NCBI GenBank assembly: GCA_964020085.1
Contig: CAXHUQ010000453.1
Span: 27,501-91,500 of the forward strand
Origin: Micromussa lordhowensis
Lineage: Eukaryota; Cnidaria; Anthozoa; Scleractinia; Lobophylliidae
Direction: 5' to 3'
DNA: 64,000 nucleotides
Under the pieces are notes generated by a model. That model searched no databases. It saw only the letters and a program-made list of their open reading frames with translations, and was not told where the DNA came from. Positions within the stretch are counted from its first letter, which is position 1, and each line of letters opens with the position of its first letter. Positions 1-10,880 of this stretch are shown here, piece by piece. The position numbers and the translations under genes are program-made.

Positions 1-1115
1 CGTCTTTGTATTCGACCGGGTGACCAAGGCCGACCTCTCTGTTTACTTGCTGCTCCAAATGTTGCAAGAATACTTCCCTTTCTAGAGCCAAATCTTGATC
101 TTGATCTTGTTGACTGCCAATTTCTTGCCCTCTTTGTCTTGCAGCTAGTCGAGAGAAAAACCCTTTGACTGTTTGCGTTTCGAGCCATTCGTCTCTCTTA
201 AACTTCTGTTTAATTTCTTCAGCAATTTCTGTTGGGTTAGCTTTTGGCTTCCCATCTTTGTTGCCCTCATCGAAAACGTTCGTTAAGAAATCCTTGACTG
301 CTGGCGAGATTCTAACATTGGCTTTTGTCTTTTTTTAGAGCCCATCCCAGTTGTGTCTCACCAGGGATTCCTTGAAGACAACCAGCAATTGTTGTATCGG
401 CTTGGTAATCAGTGGAGATACTCTTTTGGCTCTGACCCTTTACAGATGTGGTAATTGATGCCCGCTGTCGGCGGATTGTGTCATACACGCATTCTTTCTC
501 TTGTATCATGACATGACGCCCAGTGTCCATATGATCATCAGCCTCTTGCAGGGTGGTAAACGTCTGGATGCACGCTGGTTCCATACATGGGAACGTGGCA
601 ACCGACGTAAGAGGATCTTTAGGTCCAGCCCCCGCCTGTCTTCTCTGCGTTGTAATAATGGATTGTTGTGACCATTCATAGTACTCTCTTCAGCCCCGAA
701 GCATCCTGTGTATACATAAAACTTGAATTAGGTATCTTTTGACCTGCCCCAATACCATAGGCTTGCCAGACTGTGATACTGTCTCTCTCAAAGGAGAAGT
801 TGTTGAACTTTGTGATGTTTGGAATCTTGTTAGAAGCAACATTTGCAGACATCTGAGAAGGATCTACTGTGCACACTGCTACTCGAGTTCCTGTGATGCT
901 GGGGGGTGATTCAAGTGCATTCTTTACATCTTGGGATGTCTGTATGTCGTTATTCTCTGCCACGTAATTCCTGTGCTTTGAAGCACTGCAGACCTGCATG
1001 ATTCTAAAACAAGTGCGGTCGTTCAGGGGTTCTTTGCCTACCTGTTTGCATTCTTGTTGGTACAAATGAATGATCTTGGTTGTTGTCATCGTTCGCACAA
1101 CTGCTGGTATGGGTA

Positions 1116-1483
1116 GAGTTACTCCAGAGTGATGCTGGGGGGTGATTCAAGTGCATTCGTTACATCTTGGGATGTCTGTATGTCGTTATTCTCTGCCACA
1201 TAATTCCTGAGACGCTGCTTGCACGGAGCGATCCGTCGGTCACATAGATCTTTTCCCGCCTGTGGATCAGAAAACTCGTACCTCACAACCTCTACTCTAG
1301 AGTTACTCCAGAGTGATGCTGGGGGGTGATTCAAGTGCATTCTTTACATCTTGGGATGTCTGTATGTCGTTATTCTCTGCCACATAATTCCTGAGACGCT
1401 GCTTGCACGGAGCGATCCGTCGGTCACATAGATCTTTTCCCGCCTGTGGATCAGAAAAATCGTACCTCACAACCTCTATTCCA
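1116..1483. repeat. Two tandem 184-bp units inside the transposase-like pseudogene
   Basis: Positions 1116-1299 and 1300-1483 are near-identical direct copies. Each encodes, on the minus strand, a segment with DFSDPQAGKDLCDRR and NNDIQTSQDV. The first copy has five G instead of six at about 1138-1142, which shifts its frame. A third partial copy of the end of the unit lies at about 893-975. Confidence 0.85.
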
Positions 1484-2302
1484 GTGCGCTTACTGGTGGA
1501 ATTTATTGTAGACAGCAGAGCGGAATTGTGATAGCATTCTGCATTTTCACTTCTTCCTTTCACGGAAGGATGCGTTTCTTTGACGGTGCTTAGAACCTCT
1601 TCAAGAATGCAAGAAACAGAAAACCAATACAGCTATGTAGGAGTGGATTTGGTATTCGCATTGTGTTGGCTTACAATCGGGGTGGTCAGATGAATGAACA
1701 ACAGCTGAAAAATGCCAATTCATTCCTCTCTTGCCGAACCAGTCTGACTGTGTTTCTCTGTATTTCATAGGAAGAAGCTTCATGGCCCAGTCATTGATAA
1801 CTAAAATGGTTTCACTATTCAGAGCATTCAAAGCATCCTGCCTGGCGATATCTTGCTGAAATGTTCGAAGCAAATGGAATTTCCACGCCTCAATTTCTGT
1901 TACGGCATGTTCCCATTCCCACCTTGCTCTTTCCCTTTGTTTTTCTGTCAAACTTGTGTCCTTGTTCTCTGCTTTCTCCTTAATGCTATTCAGGACTTCT
2001 CTAATGCTTTGGCATTGTAAACATAACAGGTCGTGCTCATGGCTGCAAGGGCTACAAAACTGGTCTTGGCAAGGATCGGATAGGCAAACTGGATGCAGTG
2101 ATCCGGACAACGTTCATCGGGACCCAAATTACATTTATAATCACATTTAAGGTATTTCTTTCTTGCTCATAGTCGTTGGGCAGTTTCCCTTCCCCGAGTA
2201 GCTCCTGCACCATTAGTTGCTAGCGTTTCAACAAGCGTCTCTAGTTTTTCAAAGGCCTCAATTCCAGCTGTCGATGTATTATTCAGACCTTGGAGGGACT
2301 TT

Positions 2303-2463
2303 TGCTTTGAAGCACTGCAGACCTGCATGATTCTAAAACAAGTGCGGTCGTTCAGGGGTTCTTTGCCCGGCTATCTGTTTGCATTCTTGTTGGTACAAAT
2401 GAATGATCTTGGTTGTTGGCATCGTTCGCACAACTGCTGGTATGGGTAGAGTTACTCCAGAGT
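2303..2463. repeat. Direct duplicate of 977-1130
   Basis: The stretch beginning with tgctttgaagcactgcagac and ending with the ggtagagttactccagag block occurs at both 977-1130 and 2303-2463. In the family order it belongs only at the second place, so the copy near 1 kb is a misplaced duplicate within the same pseudogene. Confidence 0.8.
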
Positions 2464-3187
2464 TCAGCTTCAGCTTATTAGTACCAAAAGCAACATCTTG
2501 TAGAAATGTAGATCTTGAAATAAAAAGAATGACTTCCCTGACTCTGTCCATGTCTAGACGACATCGAAACAACTTCTCAGGCACCTTTGTTTCACCAGCA
2601 CCTATATTTCCCTGGCATGCTGTCTGGTATTTTGTATTTGTCGTCTGGAGATGTCAGGGATAAGTTTCTGAAGTTCTGCTTGGCTGTACTTGTCACATAT
2701 AAGTGAAAGTATTTGAATCCGTGTAGACTTATTTTCAGACTCGTTGTACACCGCTACTATAGCTTCTACCCCAGCGTCAAGAACTAAAGTACTCGTAAGT
2801 CTTTCGTGTGACAAGTGATACTTGTTAACTGATTGCCACAGAGGTTCTTCCTGTGAAGGTGCGACCGTGCTCAAAACGAGAGTAATAGCTTCCTCAACTT
2901 TCTCTATGTACTGTCTCTTTGTTTTCTCAGACGTTTCATTCCAATCGTAACCAATGTACTGCAAAAAAGGTTGGAAAGTGCCCTCTGAAATGCTGGTAAG
3001 AGCATTATTCAAGGTTGCAAGATGTTTGCGTTCAAGTTAACCCTCTGGCAAGTAGAGACTGACGTTTTCTTCTTGGGATGAAATGCTTCTTGCTGAAACA
3101 AGTGAACCCAAGGATACACGGGTATCAGACACTTCCTGTCTTCTCACTCGAGATTGTCTGGGAACACACTTGAATGTTGACCCTGTA

Positions 3188-4700
3188 AGTGGCAATTCAT
3201 GGGAGTTGTATTTATGTTAAAAACGCTACGGCATTCTAGGCTGTGCAAAACCATCATAAGCAGTAAATTTATTTAGGAGGTGAATTAGCAGCTTGAATAC
3301 TGCTGCCAAACGGATCATTTTGATTCGTTTCATTGATGCAAAAGTAATTCCCTAATTTTGGATCAAATTTAAATTTAAAGGGAGTTAAATGAATAAACTG
3401 GTGACAAAATCGGATGAATGTTGTTATCATACCAGTCAAGTAAACATCATTATTTTTTCCACGTGTAAGGGGACGTAGTATAATAGAATTTGACTAGTTT
3501 GCAGCTGATTGTCCCGTGACACTGTAAAAATGTTTTACTCACTTGTCGTGTTTGTCTTCCCAGCCTTTGGTCGACCTCTCATGCCCGATGCTCCGGAACC
3601 TTTGTACTTATTCTTTAGCCATGGCCCCATGTCCGACGTGCAGGACGTTAGAGAAATTATGGCATCGTCGTCTAGCGCCCATTTTACAGGTCCACAAGGG
3701 TCTGAGCTATTTCCAAATGGCCAATAAGACATCTTCGAATATTCATCTAGATGGGAGTTCTGAAGTTTGACCTATGGAGACTAGTGCCAAATTTTAACCA
3801 GTCTTAAGTACAAACACGGACAAAATGAGAAATGAGCAGTATCATTGCCTTGCAAAATATTTTCCGATACTTTGCTTCAGAATACTTAAGATATGACTGT
3901 ATATTTCGATTAATTGTTTCTGTAATAACTGTATAGCCAGTGTTGTAAGTTTAATTAGTAGTCCCACATCAGGCTTGGTGAGAAGCGTTTTCATGACTCG
4001 TAGCCCAGTTATTTTATTTTCCTTTTATTTTGTTTACAGAAAATCAATCTTTTTCATTAATAAAACATTTCCTTTCCCTTAAAAGTTATCTAGGCTGGGA
4101 AAAAAACTGATTTAACAGTGATTCTTAAGTTAAAATTAGGTTTATGCAAATGAGGTCATCTCAAAAGTGTTGCATAATAATGATGCCAGGAAAGCAGCAG
4201 ATCTAAATGACCCAAATTTTTCTATCCAGTTAGGGATTATAGATGCCCTTAGGTAACTCATGACGTGTGTCTTGATTCTTAATAGGATTACAGGTAAAAA
4301 TTATGGTTTCTTGAAGTTAAGCTATTTTTCGTATTTTCAGGGGGGTCGCAATTTGCATAAATTTAGTACCATGCCTACTATATCCGCCAAAGCCATAAGC
4401 CATATAAAGAAGGTTCTTAGTACAAGCATCCTATACCGTTATATATTCTATGAGCTTTATTCATTTATTGTTATTGTACTCGAAAGTTAACTCTCATAAG
4501 GGTGTTTTTTTGTACTCTAAGACCCCAAAAAGGACCCCCCCCCCCTGAAAAATTGAAAGGAAGATAGAACGAAGACAAATAAAACTGGATTAAGTAATAA
4601 CTCATCAAGGTCAATGTCCCCACTAAGTTTCATTGAATTTGGCCGACCTCGATTTCCAAGGTCTGACACGCTCTCTCAGTCAGGGCCTCTTAAGTGTTTT
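3188..4700. other. AT-rich non-coding stretch
   Basis: No supported gene. Short open frames at 3509-3770 overlap each other on both strands and show no recognisable motif. A run of 13 C lies near 4537-4549. Confidence 0.5.
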
Positions 4701-5325
4701 GTTATACCTCCCGACTCAAATACAGAAAAAGCTCCGATTCGCTTGACGCCATTGCATACACTGGCCGCACTCGCAAAATTGAGCGGCTGCTAAAACCAAC
4801 CTGTCCTAACAAAAAATATCGACAGTACTAAAGTTGCTTTGGCGTCTTCTAATGCTTAACTTGATCATTTTGAGTTTGATTTGATCAGGAGCAGCTTATT
4901 TTGTTGTAAATTACACAAATACTTTCCTAACCTGGCGACAGCGATCGACGAGCGAGTTGACGAACGTGGGCAACCCATTTTTGGCGCTAAACCAAAAGCT
5001 TGGAGACACAAAACGTTCAAATTTTCCCTTTAATCTGCACGATATGTTTTTGCGACTATAAATCCCTTTTCTTGAATAATGAATACCGTCTCTAATGAGA
5101 AACGTTGTCCTACTTCAATGGCTTTTCAACATCAGGCCGACTGGTACAGAAATTTCCCGCGGTTTCAAGGTGCACAACTTGATCACGTGCGAGTCCAAAG
5201 TTCAAGGTGTTGTTTCCCGAGGGCGTCATTGAGTTTGTCGCCCTAGGGCGTCATTGACTTTTGACCAATGGCACGTGACACGTTCTCCTCCAATCAGGAA
5301 ACGTATTTGAGTTGGGAGGTATAAC
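4701..5325. mobile_element. Non-autonomous TIR element (MITE), about 625 bp
   Basis: The left end reads gttatacctcccgactcaaa and the right end is its inverted complement over 23 bases with one mismatch (4701-4723 against 5303-5325). No coding capacity inside. I could not define a clear target-site duplication, so the superfamily is open. Confidence 0.6.
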
Positions 5326-5534
5326 GATGGCAACTGATTTGTAGAAGCATATTTTGAAAGAACTTAAGTTATAGTCGGTAATTTCTTTATTTCAGTTGCT
5401 CGTCAATTGTTATAATATTTTGGGGTTATACTCATAAACATACTCTGTCTGTTGCTAAGTAACTACAACTTCTGGTAAAACCCCTGAAACTAAGGAAAAC
5501 TAATTATCTTCACCTCTGACCGTATCCCTATATT

Positions 5535-5906
5535 ATAGGTAATCATACGGTTTCGAGTTCAATTTGGAATTGATTTGCACGAGCGAGTTTTTCAAACAGC
5601 TGAAATTGCACGAGTCGCTTCGGCGTGTGCCATTTCAGCTTTTTCAAAAACTCACAAGTGCAAATTAATTTCAAGATGTTTCTTGAAGCCATTTTTTTTT
5701 TTGCATTTCCGTAGAAAGTTTTTGTCACTGCTTTACATGATATCATTGGCCTACAAAATTTCTCATTGTCTTTCTGCCAATCATTATCCAGAATTACGAT
5801 GTGTACTTTGCACTGGTGTTACACTTTTTGCACCGGTTTACACTTGAACTGCACCGCTCTCAGCCAATCAGAATCGAGTAATTTTTTCATGTGTATGATT
5901 ACCTAT
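5535..5906. mobile_element. Short TIR/foldback element, about 372 bp
   Basis: The ends ataggtaatcatac (5535) and gtatgattacctat (ending 5906) are perfect inverted repeats. Inside lies a second, imperfect hairpin around 5567-5672 (tgaaattgcacgag against gtgtgccatttca). No plausible gene. Confidence 0.65.
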
Positions 5907-6023
5907 ACTAATTTTACATACATACTTTATTGGCTCGTCCCCAAGGGGCTTTTCAGAGTCAAAATACAATACCTAATTAAAACCTAAATACATGACAATG
6001 ATAAATAGATAAAAGTTAAAAAA

Positions 6024-6209
6024 TTAAGTAAAGTAGTCATTAAAAAGCTTTTGCCTAAGTAAACGCTTGAACACCGTTACAGATGGGCTGAGTTTAAGTG
6101 CAGGCTGCAACGCATTCCATAGAGAGGTTGCTCTATATTGGAAGGTTCTTTGGCCACTTGCTGTCCGGAAGAGCTGTGATATCGGAACAAAAGGTAATTT
6201 TCCGCTCAA
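6024..6209 (-). pseudogene. C-terminal tail of a non-LTR retrotransposon reverse transcriptase
   Basis: The 61-residue frame contains FQYRATSLWNALQP followed by a basic segment VFKRLLRQKLF. This is the conserved last block of CR1/L2-like LINE reverse transcriptases (F-x-R-x3-LWN-x-LP, then FK-x-L-L). Nothing of the catalytic RT domain precedes it, so the copy is strongly 5'-truncated, as is usual for LINE insertions. The clade assignment is tentative. Confidence 0.6.
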
Positions 6210-6700
6210 ACGTTAAAACTGAAATTCGCATAATAACCAGCTTCACGAGCCTTATTGCCTAGTTTTAGCATCTTTGAGTTTCGTGGTTGTAGGTGGAATT
6301 ATTTTCAGTGGAATATCACCTGTTTTCTGATAGTAAACTAAAATTCCTTTCGACAGAAAGTTAGAATAAGTTACTTTTCTTCAATGTAGCACACCACCTT
6401 TTCATACAGGCCGAACTCGGAAAACTTTCACGAGCAAACAAACGTACTTAAAATTTCGTATTCTTTTAACTCTCGGACCTGTAGTTAGCTGGAAACACCT
6501 AGTAAATGAATAAAGTTGACTGGAAAAGAAATATGGATTCGAATACGTACGTTGAACTAGAGGTCACTTGTAGCTCGCTATCTAACCAAGATTAAAGTTC
6601 CGAAACTCACTAAGCAGGCTTCCCCACAAAATCTGTTCCGCAACAGAATTTCTAAATCGCGATACAATGAAAATGAATGAATAAAAACTTAATTAACGTG

Positions 6701-6907
6701 TCAGTGAAAAGCTTTTTGCTTTGCCGAATAATCGGCATATATAAAGACGGGTATCAGACAAATTATGCGCCCAGAGTATTTACGGGTCGGCTTGCCCAAG
6801 ATAGAAGCCGAAGGAGAACGGAAGTGGTCAATGGCCTGTGTTCCAGCCGGAGGTAAGGGACAAATCGCCATCATGATCATAATAACGAGTAGGAATCTGA
6901 TAGTCAA
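6701..6907 (-). CDS. Small ORF with signal-peptide-like start, unknown function
   Basis: The 68-residue frame starts MTIRFLLVIMIMMAICPLPP and then has AGTQA, a plausible signal-peptidase site, followed by a short basic mature segment with one Cys. It lies 134 bp downstream of another signal-peptide-like frame on the same strand (7042-7263). No family is recognised. It could be a chance hydrophobic frame in AT-rich DNA or part of a small secreted-peptide gene. Confidence 0.2.
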   Translation of the reverse strand: MTIRFLLVIMIMMAICPLPPAGTQAIDHFRSPSASILGKPTRKYSGRIICLIPVFIYADYSAKQKAFH

Positions 6908-7041
6908 CTATTTATTAGCTATAAAGCTCTTGTTACGCGTCCTTGTGAGATGAAAAAGCATTTGTGAAACGTCTACCTTTAAGCTCACTTGAGCTCTTTG
7001 AAAATCATCGGTCTTCGAGTGGAAAATATATTTGATTTCCA

Positions 7042-7263
7042 TTATTTGAGGGTATCAGGGACATCCCGAGTGATCAACCCTTGTCCCCGTTCCGCACGCT
7101 GACAGACGGCAGAATAAGGCGAGCTGAAGTCGCAAAGGCAACGAAGACAAATGTGTAGCAGCCGATGGTAAAGTCCCCAACAAGTATCCACGCGAGTTAA
7201 GTGGAAAAATGACAACAGCACAATCAAGAATAAAAAAAAAAATGAAAATACACCGGTTTTCAT
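7042..7263 (-). CDS. Small Cys-containing ORF with signal-peptide-like start, unknown function
   Basis: The 73-residue frame starts MKTGVFSFFFLFLIVLLSFF, a strong hydrophobic core, and continues HLTRVDT before a region with five cysteines within about 30 residues. This layout resembles a secreted peptide precursor, but I recognise no family. The start codon touches the edge of an inverted-repeat element at 7262, which weakens the case for a host gene with its own promoter. Confidence 0.22.
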   Translation of the reverse strand: MKTGVFSFFFLFLIVLLSFFHLTRVDTCWGLYHRLLHICLRCLCDFSSPYSAVCQRAERGQGLITRDVPDTLK

Positions 7264-7537
7264 GCGTCTGTCTTGTTATTGATCATGAATTTCGTCATAA
7301 CTTTGTCAAAGTAGCTGTGGATCGCAGACTGCTTTGACGATGTTATGACGAAATTCATTGTCAATAACAGGACAGACGGATGAAAAATAACGTCAATTTG
7401 TTTTTTTACGATAACAAATTGTTAAATTGCCCGCTCTCGCACGTTGACGCATCGCATGAATTATAAATTCATGTGTCTGTCCGCTTATTGACAATGAAAT
7501 TTAGCCAATGAGCGTGCGAGATTTCAACAGTTATCGT
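7262..7537. repeat. Cluster of nested inverted repeats
   Basis: Arms 7262-7318 and 7328-7381 are inverted copies around atgaatttcgtcataac. A third partial copy is at 7470-7505. A second inverted pair, with gcccgctctcgcacg near 7428-7442 and cgtgcgagatttcaacag near 7513-7530, overlaps it. This looks like two hairpin MITEs, one inserted in or fused to the other. Confidence 0.6.
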
Positions 7538-7862
7538 GGGTGCTTACCATTTGGCCAGAAAATCCGGAAATTTCGGTGTGAAGTCAAATGGTAAGGTAAT
7601 TTTCCGGAAATTCCGTTCGAAAATTGTGGAGTACCTGCAGAGGTACTCCTCTTTTTCCGTTTGGAACGGAACGGCGGAAATTTCCTTACCATTTGCTAAA
7701 CTATCCAGTTTCCAGTCTCTCATCAGTCGAAAACAATTATGGGAAATCGAATTGCAAATGGTAAGCGCCATTTCATTCGGTTGGTTTGCTGATTTTGGAA
7801 AAATCCTTACCATTATTGAACGCTCGTCCCAACCGGTTTATTCTGACAAATGGTAAGCACCC
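7538..7862. mobile_element. MITE with GGGTGCTTACCATTTG termini, 325 bp
   Basis: The left end gggtgcttaccatttg (7538) and the right end caaatggtaagcaccc (to 7862) are perfect inverted repeats. The internal motif ttaccatt or aatggtaa recurs at about 7590, 7687, 7758 and 7806 in both orientations. The two overlapping open frames on opposite strands (7544-7856) are by-products of this symmetry and not genes. Confidence 0.7.
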
Positions 7863-8558
7863 CGTATCCCGCTCCCGCTGTCTGTCTCGGACCCAGAGCC
7901 CCTATCTTAACGTATGGCGGACTCTGGGTACGAGTTTTTTGGCGGATTAGCAAGTATTTCCGGTGTTCGCGTAACAGAAAAGAAACCAGGTAAACGATGC
8001 ATTTATTCATTCAATCCGTTTTCCCTTTGGAAAGGTGTCCACATATATTCATGTTAATATGAGCACAGTTCTCGAGACTTTGTTATATTGACTGCCGTTG
8101 GTATAAAGTCTTCGCTGAGTCTTGTGAACATATGTGGGTTATTGATAAAACCAAATTATCCCTATTATCTGATCAAGCATGTGCAATGTAGCCATAATTT
8201 TGTATCTGTAATAAGCATGTTAGTGATTAAAGTACTCAAAATTTTATGACCATCACCAGCTTCTTTATAATTTGTGCACATGCATAAATTATGACATTAA
8301 CATGACTTGCAAATACCTAAGGACTGAGATATAATTGCATTGTACACAAACAAGAAGCTTTAAGGGCATAAGATAATGGAAGATTAATATTTTGTAAAAC
8401 ATTTTAGAATAAACAGTAGTGATATAAAAACATGATGGTTCGGCAAAGACATGTCCCCATTATCAAATGCAAGTTATTGCAAAATTGGCAACTATAAAGA
8501 AATGAAAGTGTGAAACTACTCAAACATTAGAACAAAAAACCATCAACTGTGTATGCAG
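7863..8558. other. Non-coding, nothing recognised
   Basis: AT-rich sequence with no supported open frame, repeat or RNA gene. Confidence 0.4.
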
Positions 8559-8567
8559 AGAGCTAGG

Positions 8568-9753
8568 TAGCCTGAATTTCAGCCGTCTCCTCCTCTCGCT
8601 AAGTCTCGGGAGAGAGACGTCTGAAAGCACTGGGCGATAATGTCGTCCAGTGACGTCACAAGTCAAAAGTGTTAATTTATGAAATTTCACACGCGACCTT
8701 CGCTAGACAAAACCGTTAAGTTTGGTGGACGTCAATCATCTCCGCCTCCTTATCGACCGTATGCAAAATTTACAAAAATAGTCTTAAACTTTGCAGTGGT
8801 CCACTCGTAAAAATTATCATTTTACTTTCAGTATGCTCGGTTAGCTCACTAAATACACTGGAATTAAATATTGCTTGAAGTTTGTAACTTGACTCGTGCG
8901 GCTTGGGTTTCTCAACGGCCATTCGCATGCATGAATGACCCCGAGAGCAAGCAAATCTACACGTGAACTAAATTATCTATGTACGTATTTATGGGGCTAC
9001 GGACAAAGCAAAACTTCTAATAAACCTGATAATTTTATGGTAATAGGTCGTAAGGTTTATAGGTTTAAATATATGTTCAGTCCGTAGCCCCAAGAAAATA
9101 CTTGCAGAATAATTTGTTTGCTCACGTGCAGATTTGCTTGCTCTCGGGGTCATTCATGCATGCGAATGGCCGTTGAAAAACCCGACAAATGTCTTCATTT
9201 AAGGATTTGAATGAGTGCTTTGCCAATGTATTTAGTGTGCTAGCCGTACATATCGAAAATACGGTAAAATGATAATATTTTACGAGTGAACTGCTGCAAG
9301 GTTTCAGGCTTTTTTTTTCAGGTAAATTTTGCATATGACTATGCTTCGTTTGGAAAATGGCTGTACCGCTTTGAAAGCTCAATCACCACTGACGAGCGGA
9401 GCCATACATATTAAGGGTTTTCCATATCCCGTAGGCAAGTTCACGAATACATCGCTTCCGCTAAGAATTTTCCTGTTGCGGATTGAGGGTTTGAACCCCA
9501 AAGGTCGAGCATACACCAGAAACGGCTTTAACTCTTGTGGGGTTAGCTCGCGATTTTCTTCGAACGCGCGATGTTTGGCAATAAAATTATTCAAATTATC
9601 CGCGGAGGGCGAATAAATTAAACACGGCAACCAATCAGAAGCACTACCAGGTTTTCTGGTAGTGACGTCACTGGACGACATTATCGCCCAGTGCCTTCAG
9701 ACGTCTCTCTCCCGAGACTTAGCGAGAGGAGGAGACGGCTGAAATTCAGGCTA
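8568..9753. mobile_element. Foldback DNA element, 1186 bp, with 9-bp target-site duplication
   Basis: The termini tagcctgaatttcagccgtc (8568) and their inverted complement (ending 9753) extend into near-perfect terminal repeats of about 88 bp (8568-8656 and 9664-9753). The direct repeat agagctagg flanks the element at 8559-8567 and 9754-9762. The symmetry continues inward: 8760-8960 is an inverted, diverged copy of 9128-9340, including gaccccgagagcaagcaaat against its complement near 9130. The two arms differ in one block: the right arm carries a helicase-like segment that the left arm lacks. A 9-bp duplication with long terminal repeats suggests a Mutator-like (MULE) foldback; that assignment is inference. 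Confidence 0.8.
9379..9681 (-). pseudogene. RecQ-helicase-like N-terminal fragment carried in the foldback element
   Basis: The frame ends with a segment containing LKPFLVYARPLGFKPSIRNR, then GSDVFVNLPTGYGKPLI. This resembles the start of the RecQ/DEAD-like helicase core: a hydrophobic run, a Q-motif-like R..I, then Walker A PTGYGK. The residue after GK is Pro where Ser or Thr is expected, and the frame ends soon after with no DExH box, so no active helicase is encoded. It may be a captured host exon or the remnant of a helicase-bearing autonomous partner. Confidence 0.45.
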
Positions 9754-9762
9754 AGAGCTAGG

Positions 9763-10839
9763 TGACCTTGGAAAGAAAATTAATGGTATATTACAAGCAG
9801 TTTTTACAAGAAGCACAGATATTCTGTGATGGGAATCAAGGAAAAAAGGACGAACACATTCAAAAGCCAAGCAATCTATTGAGCAATTTGCTAATGTTAA
9901 GAAATGCTGCGGAAAGTTTGATTGCCCTATTTATGAGATGCTCCAAATTAGAAAAGAGACTGACTTTAAACATTGAAACAGACTCCACCCCTGTTCACCT
10001 AGTTATGTGCATTCTTTTGTCATCCACCTCTCATTTTATTCTGATGTAGTTTCACACTTTTCTACATATAAGGTTACAAGTGCATTTGATAATTGTGACA
10101 TGATGGTAATATTGAGATTGCAACTTGACTTGATTATTGTATTATCCTGTTCTTAAAAATTGACAGCCTTCCAATTCCAATCTTAAGGCCTCCCGTCTCC
10201 CTTCACCCACTATCAAGGGTTAGACTAGCTAGTGAATTCTAAGAATTGCAGGATTCGCCACCTTCCCTTCCTCTAGATCCTTGCCTTCCAGTTGACCTTT
10301 TAGCTGACCAGCCTGTCCTCTCACAGAAGCATCACCATGATTGTAGAAGTACCGTTCAACTCACCAACAGAATAAAAAAAAGACCTGTAATAGAGCAAGA
10401 ACCCATTTGAACCTTTGCTATCCAGTTAATAAGGGCTTGCCTGTAAACAGACCCCCTCTAATGTGCCCAGCAATAGATAATGGTCTAGGTGTGCATTAAT
10501 CATTAATTATAACCTGCCAAAATCTTCTTGAAACAAAATCTAGCCTGTTTTGTCAGATATCGAGGTTAGATTTTATGCATTTTTAATAGTACATGTTTTA
10601 TGGCCTAATAATTATTTAGCAATTTGGATTCTTTGTCTTTATTGCACCTCCTAGTTGATCAGTGTGCTTTTAAAACACAAGAACTCAAATTTTCCAATCT
10701 CAAAACTCTCACAGTAAAATAACTAAAAGCAAATGTCTCAAATGAATGTAACCTGAGCTACATGTATGTCCAGTAGTGAGGTCCAAAATTCTTCTCATAC
10801 TTCTTGTATTTAATCCAATTCTCTTTTTTTGATTAACAG
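9763..10839. other. Non-coding; likely upstream region of the DIPK1-like gene
   Basis: A 95-residue frame at 9762-10049 shows no family motif. The segment ends in a polypyrimidine tract and AG (10838-10839) in front of the first coding exon of the kinase gene, so part of it is probably an intron in the 5' UTR. Confidence 0.4.
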
Positions 10840-10880
10840 GTACTGCACATAGAGTGAAAATCAGTGCTTTTAATTCTGTC

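Larger units (their letters stand above)
1..3187 (-). pseudogene. Decayed transposase-like gene of a multicopy cnidarian family (C-terminus runs off the window)
   Basis: Reading down the minus strand, successive segments match the order of a protein family I recognise as highly repeated in cnidarian genomes: an N-terminal segment (3187-2602, with ILSLICDKYSQAELQKLIP), a segment with FLQDVAFGTNKLKL and LPIPAVVRTM (2584-2333), a Cys/His-rich stretch followed by DWAMKLLPMKYRE (2110-1601), a segment with ECYHNS and DFSDPQAGKD (1563-1303), then a C2H2-like finger with a LGWALKK motif (584-312) and a tail open to position 1. The conserved acidic residues in DWAMK, the SENAECYH region and SDPQAGKD look like a DDE/RNase-H-fold catalytic triad; this is inference. 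The copy is dead: an in-frame TAA near 3038, several frame changes, a deletion near 1600 and internal duplications. No termini are visible. Confidence 0.6.

Noticed and set aside
3509..3770. Overlapping 65-75 codon frames on both strands
   Set aside because: No motif, no neighbours and no splice context; most likely chance.
7536..7856. Open frames of 106 and 89 codons on opposite strands
   Set aside because: They are by-products of an inverted-repeat MITE with ttaccatt motifs on both strands.
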